Source: Rugalucina vietnamica (taxonomy: Eukaryota > Mollusca > Bivalvia > Lucinida > Lucinidae). From it: a stretch of 64,000 nt of DNA. Under the pieces are notes generated by a model. It was not told the origin of the DNA. It was given only the letters and a program-made list of their open reading frames with translations, and did not search any database. The position numbers and the translations under genes were made by a program. Positions 33,676 to 43,575 of this stretch are shown one piece after another (position 1 is the stretch's first letter; each line of letters begins with the position of its first letter). The stretch lies in assembly GCA_964017185.1 (NCBI GenBank), contig OZ024876.1:16256226-16320225 (forward strand), read 5' to 3'.

Positions 33676-33966
33676 ACCCTTATCCTTACCCTATCCCAAA
33701 CCTTACTCTAACGCTAACGCTAAAGTGACCCTAGCCTCAACCTTACCTAACCATAGCCCTAATTTCTAACTCTAACCCTAACACCAACCCTACACCCTAA
33801 CCTAACCTAATCCTAACCTAACCATAACAATAACCTAACCGTAATCTAACCCGTGTTAAATTTAGCCCTAACCTAACCCCAAACATAACCTAGCCCTATC
33901 CTTACCTGACCAACATCCTTAACCTTTACCCTTATTCTAGACCTAACACTAATCCTTAGGGTTAGT
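33672..33966 (-). repeat. Interstitial CCCTAA-like tract
   Basis: About 290 bp of degenerate CCCTAA/CCTAACC units, then a short reversal (CCTTAGGGTTAG). It directly follows the family 3 3' end. Confidence 0.85.
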
Positions 33967-34006
33967 AAGGGTATGAAGATGTCATGTCATAAGATACTGT
34001 GAGACA

Positions 34007-35064
34007 ATGTATGAAACTTCAAATAAAAACTTGTTTTGGTCAGTAAAAAATTCTCGCGAGGTGCTCAGTAAATTGAAGTGTAGAAAGTTTTGTGCGACGA
34101 GCTTGTCCATATATGATTTTTCTACTCTGTATACAACATTACCACATAATCTATTTAAAGAAAAACTTCTGGATTTGATAGAGTGGACCTTCAAGCGGGC
34201 ATTAAAATCTATGATTCACTTTATTTAGCCTGTAATGACAGAAAGTCGGTATACACTTTGGTCATGTCAGAATGTGTGCGACGCCTTATCCTATCTCCTG
34301 GATAATATTTATATTAGATTTGGGACCAAGTTATACAGAAAAATTGTTGGAATTCCGATTGGTACAAATTGCGCACCTCTCGTAGCTGATTTATTTTTAT
34401 ACTGCTACGAAAGAGATTTCATGGATTCTCTTAACCAGGATAATCAAGCTGATGTTATCAAAGCTTTTAATTCGACTTCTAGGTACCTCGATGACCTTTT
34501 GAACATTGACAACCCTTATTTTGAAGGTATGGTCAATCCACCTGAACTACAGTTGAACAAAGCCAATATCTCAGACCGAAGCCCCCTTTTTAGATCTACA
34601 TCTTTCTGTTGCAAATGGATTTGTTTCTTCTAAAATTTATGATAAGCGCGATGACTTTGATTTTGATATATTAAATTTTCCGTTTTTGGATGGTGACGTT
34701 TCCTTCTTATGGTGTATACATTTCTCAACTTATTAGGTTTGCTAGAGTCTACAATCATGTTACGGACTTCAACGCTAGTAATAAGTGTTTAACAGCCAAA
34801 CTTCTCCAACAGGGTTATCGGTATCATAAGCTTCAAAAAGCATTTTCTAAATTTTATCGTAGACACTATGAATTGATTTCCAAATATAATGTTGGGTTAA
34901 AGACGCTTTTAGGTGAGGGCCTTTCGGAACCAGAATTTTACGGTGACTTGGTTTACAAATTTAAGAAACTTACGGGAAGGTATGATTTTTCGTTTCAGTT
35001 CATAAAAATCATAACACGTTACAGACGTATAGGTTATATGTTATGCGACAGTCTGCATGCTTAG
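34007..35064 (+). pseudogene. Penelope-like reverse transcriptase remnant, copy 1
   Basis: Three consecutive frames (34007-34228, 34235-34633, 34690-35064) give pieces of one protein. Recognisable RT parts are motif A region LSIYDFSTLYTTLP, motif B GIPIGTNCAPLVADLFLY and the catalytic region STSRYLDDLLNIDN, then YDKRDDFDFD, YGVYISQLIRFARV and a C-terminal LSEPEFYGDLVYKFKK. The frames are broken near 34230 and 34590-34690. The catalytic YLDD is intact. No GIY-YIG endonuclease frame is visible. The class (Penelope-like) is inferred from the motif style. Confidence 0.7.
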
Positions 35065-35220
35065 TTTTTAACCCAATCATGGTTGATAGCTATGCTGTCT
35101 TCTTTATTTGCACGCCGGTGGGTCGGGTGTCAGACTCTATGATGGCCCCGACTTAAAGCTATTCATTTTAGTTGGTTGGGGCCGGGGCTTCTTGTCTGTT
35201 GCTTGACCCACCGGTGTCCA
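35065..35220. repeat. Hairpin after the Penelope-like copy
   Basis: GCCGGTGGGTCGGGTGTCAGAC and, inverted, TTGCTTGACCCACCGGTGTCC, with GGCCCCGAC / TTGGGGCCGGGG inside, form a structured 3' region at about 35110-35218, followed by poly-T. Confidence 0.6.
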
Positions 35221-35225
35221 ACTGA

Positions 35226-35248
35226 TTTTTTTTTTTTTTTTTTTTTTT
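35226..35248. repeat. Poly-T tract
   Basis: About 23 T. Confidence 0.9.
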
Positions 35249-35307
35249 GCTCCGGAGTTAGTAAGTTATTCGGAGCCCAGGGATCTCCATCGTCGGGCAG
35301 CTTACTG

Positions 35308-35480
35308 AATCTGTTGAGTCCTCGTTTTTGATTCATCAGGATGTGTATCATGATTTATCTGTTTGTTCTTGATGATTCATTGACTAGTTAGAGATTCACC
35401 ACGAGGACCGAAGAACTAACTCATTGTTATGAACCACTGCAGAAGCTGAGGGTGAGGTAAGGCACCTGTAAAATCGATTT
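35308..35480. repeat. Third copy of the composite-element arm
   Basis: Matches 30303-30480 (GATTCATTGACTAGTTAGAG, CACCACGAGGACCGAA, GTAAAATCGATTTAAGCCCG) in the same orientation, then continues into family 3. Confidence 0.75.
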
Positions 35481-35489
35481 AAGCCCGTC

Positions 35490-35795
35490 AGTAATTTTAT
35501 ATTACTGATAGTTCCAAGGCGATTCTTCTGTGGTGGTTCTTTCGTTTTATGTCTTGGTGTTTAAAAATGTTTGTGCTGTTGGCGCCTTATGTATGTTTTC
35601 ATATTTTTAAATAAGTTTAGGTAACTGAGTGGCCACCTAATGAGAAAATAGCTGCCCATTCGGCTTACGATATGTTTTCATGGTATAAGTACCTGATTGT
35701 TTATTTAGTTTTTTCCCATCTCGGTTTTTGCAGTGGGAATCTTTTTCTGTTTGCATCTTTTCCTGATCTTTGCCTACTTGTACCTTTTTAGAGTA
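35490..35795 (+). repeat. Family 3 dispersed repeat
   Basis: Near-complete copy from TATATTACTGATAGTTCCAA to TGCCTACTTGTACCTTTTTA, directly continuing the arm at 35308-35480. Confidence 0.8.
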
Positions 35796-36019
35796 TAGGT
35801 TACATATAATGTTAGACGTTGATTCTGGTAACAGTGAGGAGCAGGTGGCAAAATTACAAAACAGCATTGTATTTGAAAGCCAAGCGGTTATTAGCTGATT
35901 ATATTGTTTGCGAATATTTTCGATTGACAATAATTTCCGGGGGAGCAGATATAAAATGTTAGCGGAAGAAGAATAAGAAGAAGCAAAAATAAATAAATAA
36001 ATAAATAAAAAAAAAAAAA

Positions 36020-36255
36020 AAAAACCCTAAACCCAAAATAACCCTGATCCCAATCCTAACAAAACACTAGCCCCAACTCTAATCTAACATGACCTAACCT
36101 AACCCTATCTCTAACCCTAATCCCAACCTAAACTAATACTATCCCTGAGCTAACTCTTACCCTAACCGTAAGATTAATCTCAACCTAAACTAAAACTTTC
36201 CCTAATCCTACCCTAACTCAAACCCTAACTCTATCCTTAACCTTCACCTTAACCC
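36020..36255 (-). repeat. Interstitial CCCTAA-like tract
   Basis: Degenerate CCCTAA units after an A-rich (AAAT)n run at 35986-36021. Confidence 0.85.
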
Positions 36256-36475
36256 ATATTTGACGAATGGATTTTCCCACCATTATCATTTGGGTGAGTC
36301 CACTTTCATTTTTAGGGGCATCAGGAGTGATTTTTTAATTTTGTTCAATTTTTTCGATGAAATTCCTGTAAGCAAACAGAATAGCCCTAGATGGGACGCC
36401 GCGTTCTGCGGCGTCTCATCTGGGGTATACTGGTTGCCTATGTCCCACAAAAGGGGCGCCAGGCTTAAATTAGTT
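36250..36475 (+). mobile_element. Family 4 MITE
   Basis: From TAACCCATATTTGACGAATG to GCCAGGCTTAAATTAGTTAA, with the palindrome AGATGGGACGCCGCGTTCTG. It sits between two CCCTAA tracts. Confidence 0.75.
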
Positions 36476-36514
36476 AACCCTAACTGTAACCTAATACTAA
36501 CCCTAACTCTTCTT

Positions 36515-36775
36515 CTGTGGTGGTTCTTTTTGTTTTATGTCTTGGTGTTTAAATTTTTTGTGCTGTTGGCGCCTTATGTATGTTTTCATATTTTTAATTA
36601 AGATTAGGTAACTGAGTGGCCACCTATTGGGAAAATAGCTGCTCATTCGGCTTACGATATGTTTCATGGTATAAGTGCCTGATTGTTAGTTTGGTTTTTT
36701 TCCCACCTCGGTTTTTGGAGTGGGAATCTCTTTCTGATTGCGCCTTTTCCTGATCTTTGCCTACTTGTACCTTTT
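36515..36775 (+). repeat. Family 3 dispersed repeat
   Basis: It follows a short CCCTAA run (36475-36515) and is followed by CCTAACC-type units, so it is embedded in telomere-like repeats. Confidence 0.8.
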
Positions 36776-36837
36776 TCTAACTCTATGCCTAACCTACTGT
36801 TTGCCTATGTCCCACAAAAGGGACTCCAGGCTTAAAT

Positions 36838-37335
36838 GATTTTAACCCTAACCGTAACCTAATTTTAACCCTAACCCTAACTCTATGCCTAACCTAACAT
36901 AACCCTACCCATAGCCCTAACCTTAACCCTTACCTGAACTGAACATTTCCCTAAGCTTACCCTTACCCTAACCCTAACCTTATCCCTAACTCAACCCAAA
37001 ACCTTAGAGTAGGAGCTATAGTTAGGTTTAGCGTGAGGGGCATGAGTTAGTGTTGTTGAGAGGGCTAGAGTTAGGGTCTTAGGTAAATGTTCGTTTTATG
37101 ATTAGGGCGAGAATAAGGCTTATTGTTAGTTGGAGCTTTGGTAATGGTTAGTTAGTGGTAGAATGAGAATTAGGGTATAGGTTAGAGGTAGGGTTACGGC
37201 TATAGTAAGGTTGGTTAGAGCTGGTGTTAGAGTTTGTATTAGTGTACATGTAAGAGCTAGGGATAGATAAAGGGTTGGAGTCATTGTTAGGGTTAAGGTT
37301 AGGGTAACGGTAAGAACAATGGTTAGTATTCTCAA
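36838..37335. repeat. Telomere-like tract that reverses orientation
   Basis: CCCTAA-type units run to about 37005, then TTAGGG-type units run from about 37020 to 37330. The order CCCTAA then TTAGGG is opposite to a head-to-head telomere fusion. Confidence 0.8.
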
Positions 37336-37336
37336 T

Positions 37337-37495
37337 GAGCCGCGTCACGAAAATAAAAACGGAATTTTTCCTATGCGAAAACAAAGACACAGATCAGCTC
37401 TTTTGTTTCGCTACTTGGATACAATTCCAGTACCTCTTAAATCCATCCGTCACAGAAATTTAGCCATCTCCTGTGACTGTACAGATCGGTAAGCC
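37337..37495 (+). mobile_element. Family 1 MITE, degenerate
   Basis: Starts GAGCCGCGTCACGAAAATAA and has lost most of the hairpin centre. Confidence 0.65.
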
Positions 37496-37507
37496 AGCAT
37501 TATAATT

Positions 37508-37742
37508 GAGCCGCATCGTGAGAAAACCGGATTTTTGCCTATGCGAAAACAAAGGCGCAGATCAGCTTCGCAGTAACTGCGAAGCTGATCAGCGCCTTTG
37601 TTTTCGCTACTCGGATAGTACAATTCGTCTTCTACTTAAATCCGAAATTTCAAGCTTCTAGCTCTTTTCTGAGCTTGTACAGGCCGGTTTGTGTCGGACC
37701 TGGTCGGAAATCCCGAAGACCGGTTTTCTCGCGTCGCGGCTC
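37508..37742 (+). mobile_element. Family 1 MITE, AATT duplication
   Basis: Full 235-bp copy from GAGCCGCATCGTGAGAAAAC to CGCGTCGCGGCTC with AATT on both sides (37504-37507, 37743-37746). The hairpin centre is GCAGTAACTGC. Confidence 0.9.
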
Positions 37743-38016
37743 AATTATTTATACGGTTTTTTAGCTACTGATATTTGACTGTAAATAGCCACATTATTAT
37801 TTTTGGTTTTGATTTTGTGTGTGTGCGTTTTGTATGTCTTATTATTCATTGATTGCATGCGAACTATATTTTTCATCACGAAATGCGTTTTACCATTTAA
37901 TATACTAATAACAATAACAGTTTTGGGTTTCAATTATCTAGGTCCGCTGTTTTTGTCTTTTATTTCATGTCAATATTAAAAGGTCCTTGTTCGTCCTTAA
38001 ACATAACAAAATAATA

Positions 38017-38193
38017 ATGGGCCGCAACGCAAATAAAACTTGCTTAGAGGAACTGCCCAGTAACATTTTAAATGTTTTAAATTTTTATACAGAAGTAAAA
38101 ATAGGTTATTATCTATTCGAAGAGTTGATTATGCTTATGGACTCTGCTGCACAGATTTATAAGAACCTTGTTGATTTTCTGGAGAAAAGTTAG
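38017..38193 (+). CDS. Small ORF upstream of the first USP gene
   Basis: 58 codons from ATG at 38017 to TAG, with amphipathic, protein-like sequence (CLEELPSNILNVLNFYTE, then LMDSAAQIYKNLVDFLEK). It ends 112 bp before the USP start codon. It could be a terminal exon of an upstream gene, an upstream ORF in the USP leader, or chance. No homologue recognised. Confidence 0.25.
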   Translation: MGRNANKTCLEELPSNILNVLNFYTEVKIGYYLFEELIMLMDSAAQIYKNLVDFLEKS

Positions 38194-38305
38194 TTTGTTT
38201 TAAGACGAGGCTGTTTATAAATAAAGCAAATTAGAATTGTAAAGGTGACATTCGTAAGACGCAGACAAGACTGTTTTCTGCAAACGGTCGAAGCAAAGAT
38301 ACAAA

Positions 38306-38384
38306 ATGGATGCAAAGGGAGAGGGAAAGCGTGTTATTCTAATAGCAATGGACGGAAGTAAACATGCAGATTACGCCTTCAAGT
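38306..38384 (+). CDS. USP gene 1, exon 1
   Basis: From the ATG to the donor GTAAGA at 38385; ends in phase 1 after AFK. Codes strand 1 and the first binding residues. Confidence 0.88.
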
Positions 38385-41132
38385 GTAAGAAAATAGTTTT
38401 CTATTTATATTTTTCTATTTTCTTTTTTGTCCTTCAAATTTGTCATATACATTGTCCTACTAATATTAATTGCGACTAATATGCATTATACGCAATGAAG
38501 TATTGTTTCAATATATGCATATCTTGGCAAATTGCAATTATATGAGCCCAGTCGCAAGCAAACATATTTGAAAGATAAAAATAGAATGTCCATTAATATA
38601 AAACAGACAACGGAATGAAAAATCCAGACAGAACAGCCTTAGAAAGATCAGTAAAGAAATGTTTGAAGGGTCTTTTTTCGATCTTGCAATAACACCACAG
38701 CTGATCGGCGCCTTTGATTTCGCTCTATAAATACTGCAGTCCCTCTCTTACCTAAATCCAAATTTTCTGCTAGCCTAGAATGTTGGTTTTCTACATGTAA
38801 TACGAAAGCCCGAATATATTTTGCAGGGTATGCCGAGAATCTTCATAAAAAGTCGGACGAAGTTTGGTTGACACATTGTGCTGAACAATTTCATCTTCAG
38901 CGTAAGTAATTCATACAAGAACAATGCTTTATTCATTTATTCCGAAATTTTAGTTACAGTACGTACAGACACACATGCTTACAATTTTATACGTAATAAT
39001 ATAGACGAAAGAGCAATGTTTACGGAAATGTATGAAAGGTTTGTTTGTTTGAATTGATGTTTTAAAACGTCCCAGTCAATAGCTATGGTCATGTCGAACG
39101 TCGCCTCCACTTTTCCTAGGCAGGCTCATACCATAGCGTTTAACCAGTAATCAGAGGATCAGCCAGCGGCGTATAAGCTATACCTGGATGCACAGCTCGG
39201 AAGTCCTGACAAGTGTCATGAAAACAGTTGAAAAAACTCTTTGCCCTAATTACGCCGCTTTCGCAATAGCCTAAATCAGTCAAGTTTTGTCCTAGAAAAT
39301 TCCTAAATTACATCTGTTGATCGAATTTAAACATTTAGGACATCGATATATCCTATATGCTTTGTTGAAATGGAGTGCAGTAGTTATGGTAAGAGTTAGT
39401 CTTGTTTAAAATGTTTGTTTGCCTTATTCAATTGAGACAGTATCTCGTATATCATGTTTCAGATTTGAAATAATTTTGTCGTAAACATCTGGCAATATGG
39501 GTGTAATTCAATATTACGTCATCAAAACATAACTTGCAATTTCAAACTACAAAGATTTGTTTTAAAAGTACTTATATGGCACTTCACGAAGCAAAAGTAA
39601 ATCCAGAAAAAATCAAATTGCTTTTCGTGGCCGACTGGTTAAGAGCGCTGCTATTTCACCATTCGATCATCTCACCGCTGTGTCTGGTGTGGGGTCGAGC
39701 CCCACACGGGGCACATGTGAGACAAGCTCAGTTCTACTTGCGGGTGTGCCAGTTTTTTTTTCTCGGGGTTCACCCGTTTTCGTCCCTCCTACTGATTGGT
39801 CCGTCTCATATGAGCTGAAATAAGTTTAAAAGGTACGTAAAACTGAATAAAAATGCTTTTATATAGCTTTTATCAAACAAACTACAAAATAAAAAATACA
39901 TTTCTTAAATGAGTTTTATAGCATAACTCATGGCAAATTGCACGACAAGCGATGACCTTTAACTCGTACCAACTCGTAGTATGCCGTGCTTTCAAATTGT
40001 GAGTGTTTGAACAGGTCTTTTAACCCATTTTTGACGAATAAACTTTCCCATCATTATCATTTGGGTGAGTCCACTGTCATTTTATGGGCTTCAGGAGTGG
40101 TTTTGAATTTGTATTCCATTTTTCGATGAAATTCCTCTAAGGAAACAGAATGGTCCCAGATGGGACGCCGCATTCTGCGGCGTAACATCTGGGGATATGC
40201 TGTTTGCCCATGTCCCATAGAAAGGACGCCAGGCTTATATGAGTAAAGTGACAAATGCTCTTGTGACTCAGTGAAACAGAGATAATGGTTGTAGAAATAT
40301 TTTCATGACCAAATTTTCGACCGGTTGCCGTTTAAAATATGAAAAAAAAATGTTTGCTTCAATTATTTTAGCAACGGATCTCCTGGGTGCCAATGAAACA
40401 TCAGCAGAGGAACTGTACCAAGAGAATATCAAGAAAACAAAAGACACTGCAGCGCGCATCAGAGAAACAGCACAGAAACACCAGGTTATACTTTAATATA
40501 CTTTGGTATGGTAAATAGATTCAGAAAAGAAACAAACCAATATTTGTTTCCATATTTTTGTAACAATCTGTTTTAAGCAAACGGATAATGATCTGTAGAG
40601 ACTTTATATCCAAGTTTTACAATACATTGTGTATTTATATACCCAGCCAATATCACTATGATCTTAGATGCTGGAAGGACGTTTAACTCGACCACAGTTA
40701 TAACAAATATAACAAAAATTATAAAATAGGGAAGTTACAGCTAATATACATGTATATAGAACAACATTTGTTATACAAATAAAACGAAAAGTGGTAAAAT
40801 AGGTATTTATATATATATATTAGCTACAACTTCCCTATTTTACCATTTTTGTTATATTTGTATCACAAATATTGTTTTATATAATATTATATATTTTACA
40901 GATCACTGGCAAGCTGTACCAGTTGCATGGCTACCCGGGTCACTCTATAATACAGGCTGCCGAAGAAAAGAATGCGAACATGATCGTCTGTGGGAGCCGG
41001 GGACAGGGGCTTCTCAGGAGAACGATCCTGGGCAGTATCAGCGACTATATACTACACCACGCACACATGCCGGTTATTGTGTGCAAGCACGAGGATGAAC
41101 AGAAAAGAATGAAACACGGTCAACATCATTAG
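38306..41132 (+). CDS. Universal stress protein, 4 exons, 165 aa
   Basis: USP-domain proteins are small Rossmann-like ATP- or AMP-binding proteins, usually cytoplasmic and dimeric, linked to stress responses; molluscs carry expanded families. Exons: 38306-38384, 38827-38901, 40372-40484, 40902-41132 (79, 75, 113 and 231 nt, total 498). Phases are 1, 1 and 0, and all introns are GT-AG. Strand 1 is RVILIAMDGS (residues 9-18, Asp16 at the nucleotide site). WYAENLHKKSDEV (27-39) is typical of animal USPs. The C-terminal half has HGYPGHSIIQAAEEKNANMI (98-117) and the full binding loop G120-x2-G123-x9-G133-S134, then SDYILHHAHMPVIVCKHE. No signal peptide or membrane segment. Start chosen as the first ATG in frame after an A-rich leader. 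A weak donor (GTTATA) closes exon 3. The length is normal for a single-domain USP. Neighbour: a paralogue 11 kb downstream with the same exon structure. Confidence 0.9.
38697..38793 (+). mobile_element. Family 1 MITE fragment in USP gene 1 intron 1
   Basis: CAGCTGATCGGCGCCTTTGA and the following AAATCCAAATTTTCTGCTAGCC match the right half of family 1. It stops about 30 bp before exon 2. Confidence 0.5.
38827..38901 (+). CDS. USP gene 1, exon 2
   Basis: Acceptor TATTTTGCAG, donor GTAAGT at 38902. Completes Trp27 and codes YAENLHKKSDEVWLTHCAEQ. Same length (75 nt) and phases as exon 2 of gene 2. Confidence 0.88.
39626..39835 (+). mobile_element. tRNA-derived SINE in USP gene 1 intron 2
   Basis: GTGGCCGACTGGTTAAGAGC is a good pol III A box of the Leu/Ser tRNA type. 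GGGTCGAGCCCCA, 59 bp or so later, is a B box. A body with CTCGGGGTTCACCCG follows and the unit fades near AAAAGG. The lack of a clean acceptor stem argues for a SINE rather than a tRNA gene. The 3' border is uncertain. Confidence 0.6.
40024..40245 (+). mobile_element. Family 4 MITE in USP gene 1 intron 2
   Basis: From ACCCATTTTTGACGAATAAA to GCCAGGCTTATATGAGTAAA, with the palindrome AGATGGGACGCCGCATTCTG. It ends about 130 bp before exon 3. Confidence 0.75.
40372..40484 (+). CDS. USP gene 1, exon 3
   Basis: Acceptor AATTATTTTAG; exon ends CAC CAG before GTTATA. Codes TDLLGANETSAEELYQENIK and a helix to residue 89. 113 nt, as in gene 2. Confidence 0.85.
40701..40863. repeat. Intronic hairpin in USP gene 1 intron 3
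   Basis: AACTTCCCTATTTTACCATTTTTGTTATATTTGT is mirrored by ACAAATATAACAAAAATTATAAAATAGGGAAGTT at the left, with AT-rich sequence between. It lies just before exon 4. A small MITE or a fold relevant to splicing. Confidence 0.65.
40902..41132 (+). CDS. USP gene 1, exon 4
   Basis: Acceptor ATATTTTACAG. Codes residues 90-165 with the entire glycine-rich nucleotide loop and the C-terminal strand, then a His/Lys-rich tail ending in TAG. Confidence 0.9.
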   Translation: MTGKLYQLHGYPGHSIIQAAEEKNANMIVCGSRGQGLLRRTILGSISDYILHHAHMPVIVCKHEDEQKRMKHGQHH

Positions 41133-41415
41133 TCCTGGATTTTTTTACCATAATTAGTCATGGATCTTTTTATAGATTGTATGAAGACGGTAATGTTTGT
41201 TCGGGATATACATGCCGTCCCGCGAAAAGAACATATATGACACTTCATCAGTTAAAATATGTTTCGTTTGTGTGAGAACTTTTTAAGAATTCATGGAAGG
41301 AAAGAAAACTTTTCAGTTTCGAAGATTAGAGACGCAGCTTGAACATTATATGCTGACGAGATTAAAAACAACATAAATCATTTTACTGATGATATTCATC
41401 ATTTTTTTTTTTTTC

Positions 41416-41421
41416 AATAAA
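41416..41421 (+). terminator. Polyadenylation signal of USP gene 1
   Basis: AATAAA, 284 bp after the stop codon, preceded by a T run. This is the first canonical signal after the stop. Confidence 0.6.
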
Positions 41422-43206
41422 ATTCATTCAAACAAACACTGACTATTTTTACAGAAATGATTTGTTTTCAACTGGCACAATCATATATTCTACGGATTTC
41501 ATCCAGTCAACGCGCGGACTGCGTACACGGCATACAAAAACTGGTCTGGTGACGTTGTATTTTGTCGTACGTAAATGTTTTCGATCAAGCTTTTTGTGAA
41601 GGCAGTCATAGTAGATTATGATAGTAGTGATCAGTAGTGTCCCGAAGAATCATGCAGATGCTGTAAAATAGGTGATAAGTGACATTTTCTGAATTAAAAA
41701 AAAATGCTTGCCTGATCGATTCCTCTTGTCATAAAACGTTTTTGCCGTGTCGTTAACATGGCTCAGGCCGATGAAAGTTTTTCTCGTTTTGAAACAAGCA
41801 AAAATGTGCGCTTTAAATAAAGATAATATTTACATGTATCTTCAAATCCATCTGGATTTTCCCAATTCATAATAGTATGTATGTGCTGGCTTTAAATAAC
41901 ATAAATGGAAAGTGCTGGCTTTAAATTTACTTAACACCAAAAGAAACTTTACACGTTTCATTCCTAAATAAATCTTCATTCGTTTTAAATTGTAACAAAG
42001 CATCTATTGGAGTGTGTCTCTAACACATGTCCGAGCAAAATGCATGTAAAACGGTCGATATAACCTAATCCACTTGCGAGTTATCTGTGTTTTCATTAAA
42101 AGCACAAAATTGGCATTTTCGCACCAAAATCAAAGGTAAACTTAAGATTTGAACATGCTTTGTCAAGAACCACTTATTGTCCGTCAAAAATACTGCCCGA
42201 CATTTTCGCTCCGACATTTGGTTAGGTTTTTGCAGGCTGTTAAAATTGCTTTGCATCGAAATTACCTCCCTTTCAAATAAACCAATAGTAAACTTTAATC
42301 ATTTCTGAAAGCTTATCGAACTTTTTTCATTGCGAATTGTTGGGGCCTCGATTGAAATGTGCGGCAGCACGTGGCTGGTGAAAAAAATCCCGTCGGTTCA
42401 AAAGAAAAATGACAATCAATTTGTAATGGGAATTTCCATTAAAACCATTGTTAATGTCGCAAAATGGGCCTGGGATCTGAATACATCACTCCAGTGTGTT
42501 GTTCGAGCAGGAACATTCGATTTAATTTGAACTTAAATAAGCAATACAATAACATCTCTTAAAGACTTGGTCTTCAAACTTTAAAATTGTTTATTCATAA
42601 AACTACAGTAACACTTCAAAAGTGATGTGATTTGGAAACACGTTATTTTGACCCCTTGCTTGTTTTGTAGGGACGTGCGGCAGCATTCTGTCAATAAAAT
42701 CCTTAAAATTTCGACTACATAATGCGTAACTGATAGGAGATCAATACACATCAAACACTTTAAATAAAAATGCTCAAATATTTGTCTGGTTACCATGGCA
42801 GCGACAGATTGAATGATATCGCTGGATATACTAGTATTACTTTAAATCTGTGCAGCACTATTACTATCTATGAACATCTATTAAAACTAGAATCGAACAG
42901 ACATGATCACGGCCACCAATCCAGCACTTTCATAGCAAAACGAAATGATAATAAATTTATTTGCGGTATTACCTAGATTAGAAACGTGTAAATATATCTT
43001 TGTTTCTTTTGTTTTATTATTTATTACTCCCATTTCAAGACAGTATCACAGGGATTTCAGTATTACGCAAAACGAGCCCATGGCTTGGTTCCCAAATGGA
43101 ACTTTATCCAACAATGCTATTGTAGATAACCTCGTTATAACATGGTTTCATGGGTTGTTCGTATGGACCCAAGAGATAGGGTTATTATGAGGTTGTATTG
43201 TACTCA
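41422..43206. other. Intergenic, no gene seen
   Basis: AT-rich. Several ORFs of 60-81 codons without recognisable features. GTTACCATGGCAGCGAC at 42789 resembles half an X-box. No repeat family recognised. Confidence 0.4.
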
Positions 43207-43285
43207 AAAACATTGATAGTGGGTACACTTTAGAACCGCCTCAGATAAGCGGTTCTAAAGAATACTTATAATCTATGTTTTGGTA
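43207..43285. mobile_element. Family 2 MITE, central palindrome only
   Basis: ATTGATAGTGGGTACACTTTAGAACCGCC and its inverse AATCTATG remain; the ends are gone. Confidence 0.7.
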
Positions 43286-43321
43286 GGCAATGGTCAGGAA
43301 ACGGGTCAATCAAAATTGAAA

Positions 43322-43575
43322 TCCCCACTCAAAAATTGAGGTGGAAGTAATATTTTCAAAATTGACAATAAGTTACAAACACGAAGAGGACATATCGTAT
43401 AAGCCGAGTGAGCAGCTACTTTAATACCTGGATGTGACATTAAATTCTGATTCTGAGAAAGAATGACACATATACCTGTCTTTAAAAAGGTACAAGTAGG
43501 CAAAGATCAGGAAAAGGCGCAATCAGGAAAAGATTCCCACTCCAATAACCGAGGTGGGAAAAAACCAAACTAACA
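43322..43575 (-). repeat. Family 3 dispersed repeat
   Basis: AAAAGGTACAAGTAGGCAAA, GATTCCCACTCCAATAACCG and AGGTGGGAAAAAACCAAACT mark it. A second partial copy overlaps its left side (43322-43420). Confidence 0.75.

Noticed and set aside
33672-37335. Chromosome-fusion scar from telomere repeats
   Set aside because: Tracts adjoin dispersed elements, are degenerate, and the local order (CCCTAA then TTAGGG) is opposite to a head-to-head fusion.
37126-37390. ORFs rich in Thr-Leu or Asn-Pro dipeptides
   Set aside because: They translate TTAGGG-like repeats; no coding constraint is implied.
39627-39712. Functional tRNA gene
   Set aside because: A and B boxes exist, but I could not pair an acceptor stem, and repeat-like sequence continues past the B box.
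38306-41132. Bacterial contamination suggested by a USP domain
   Set aside because: Four exons with GT-AG introns and a paralogue with the same intron phases show it is a eukaryotic gene.
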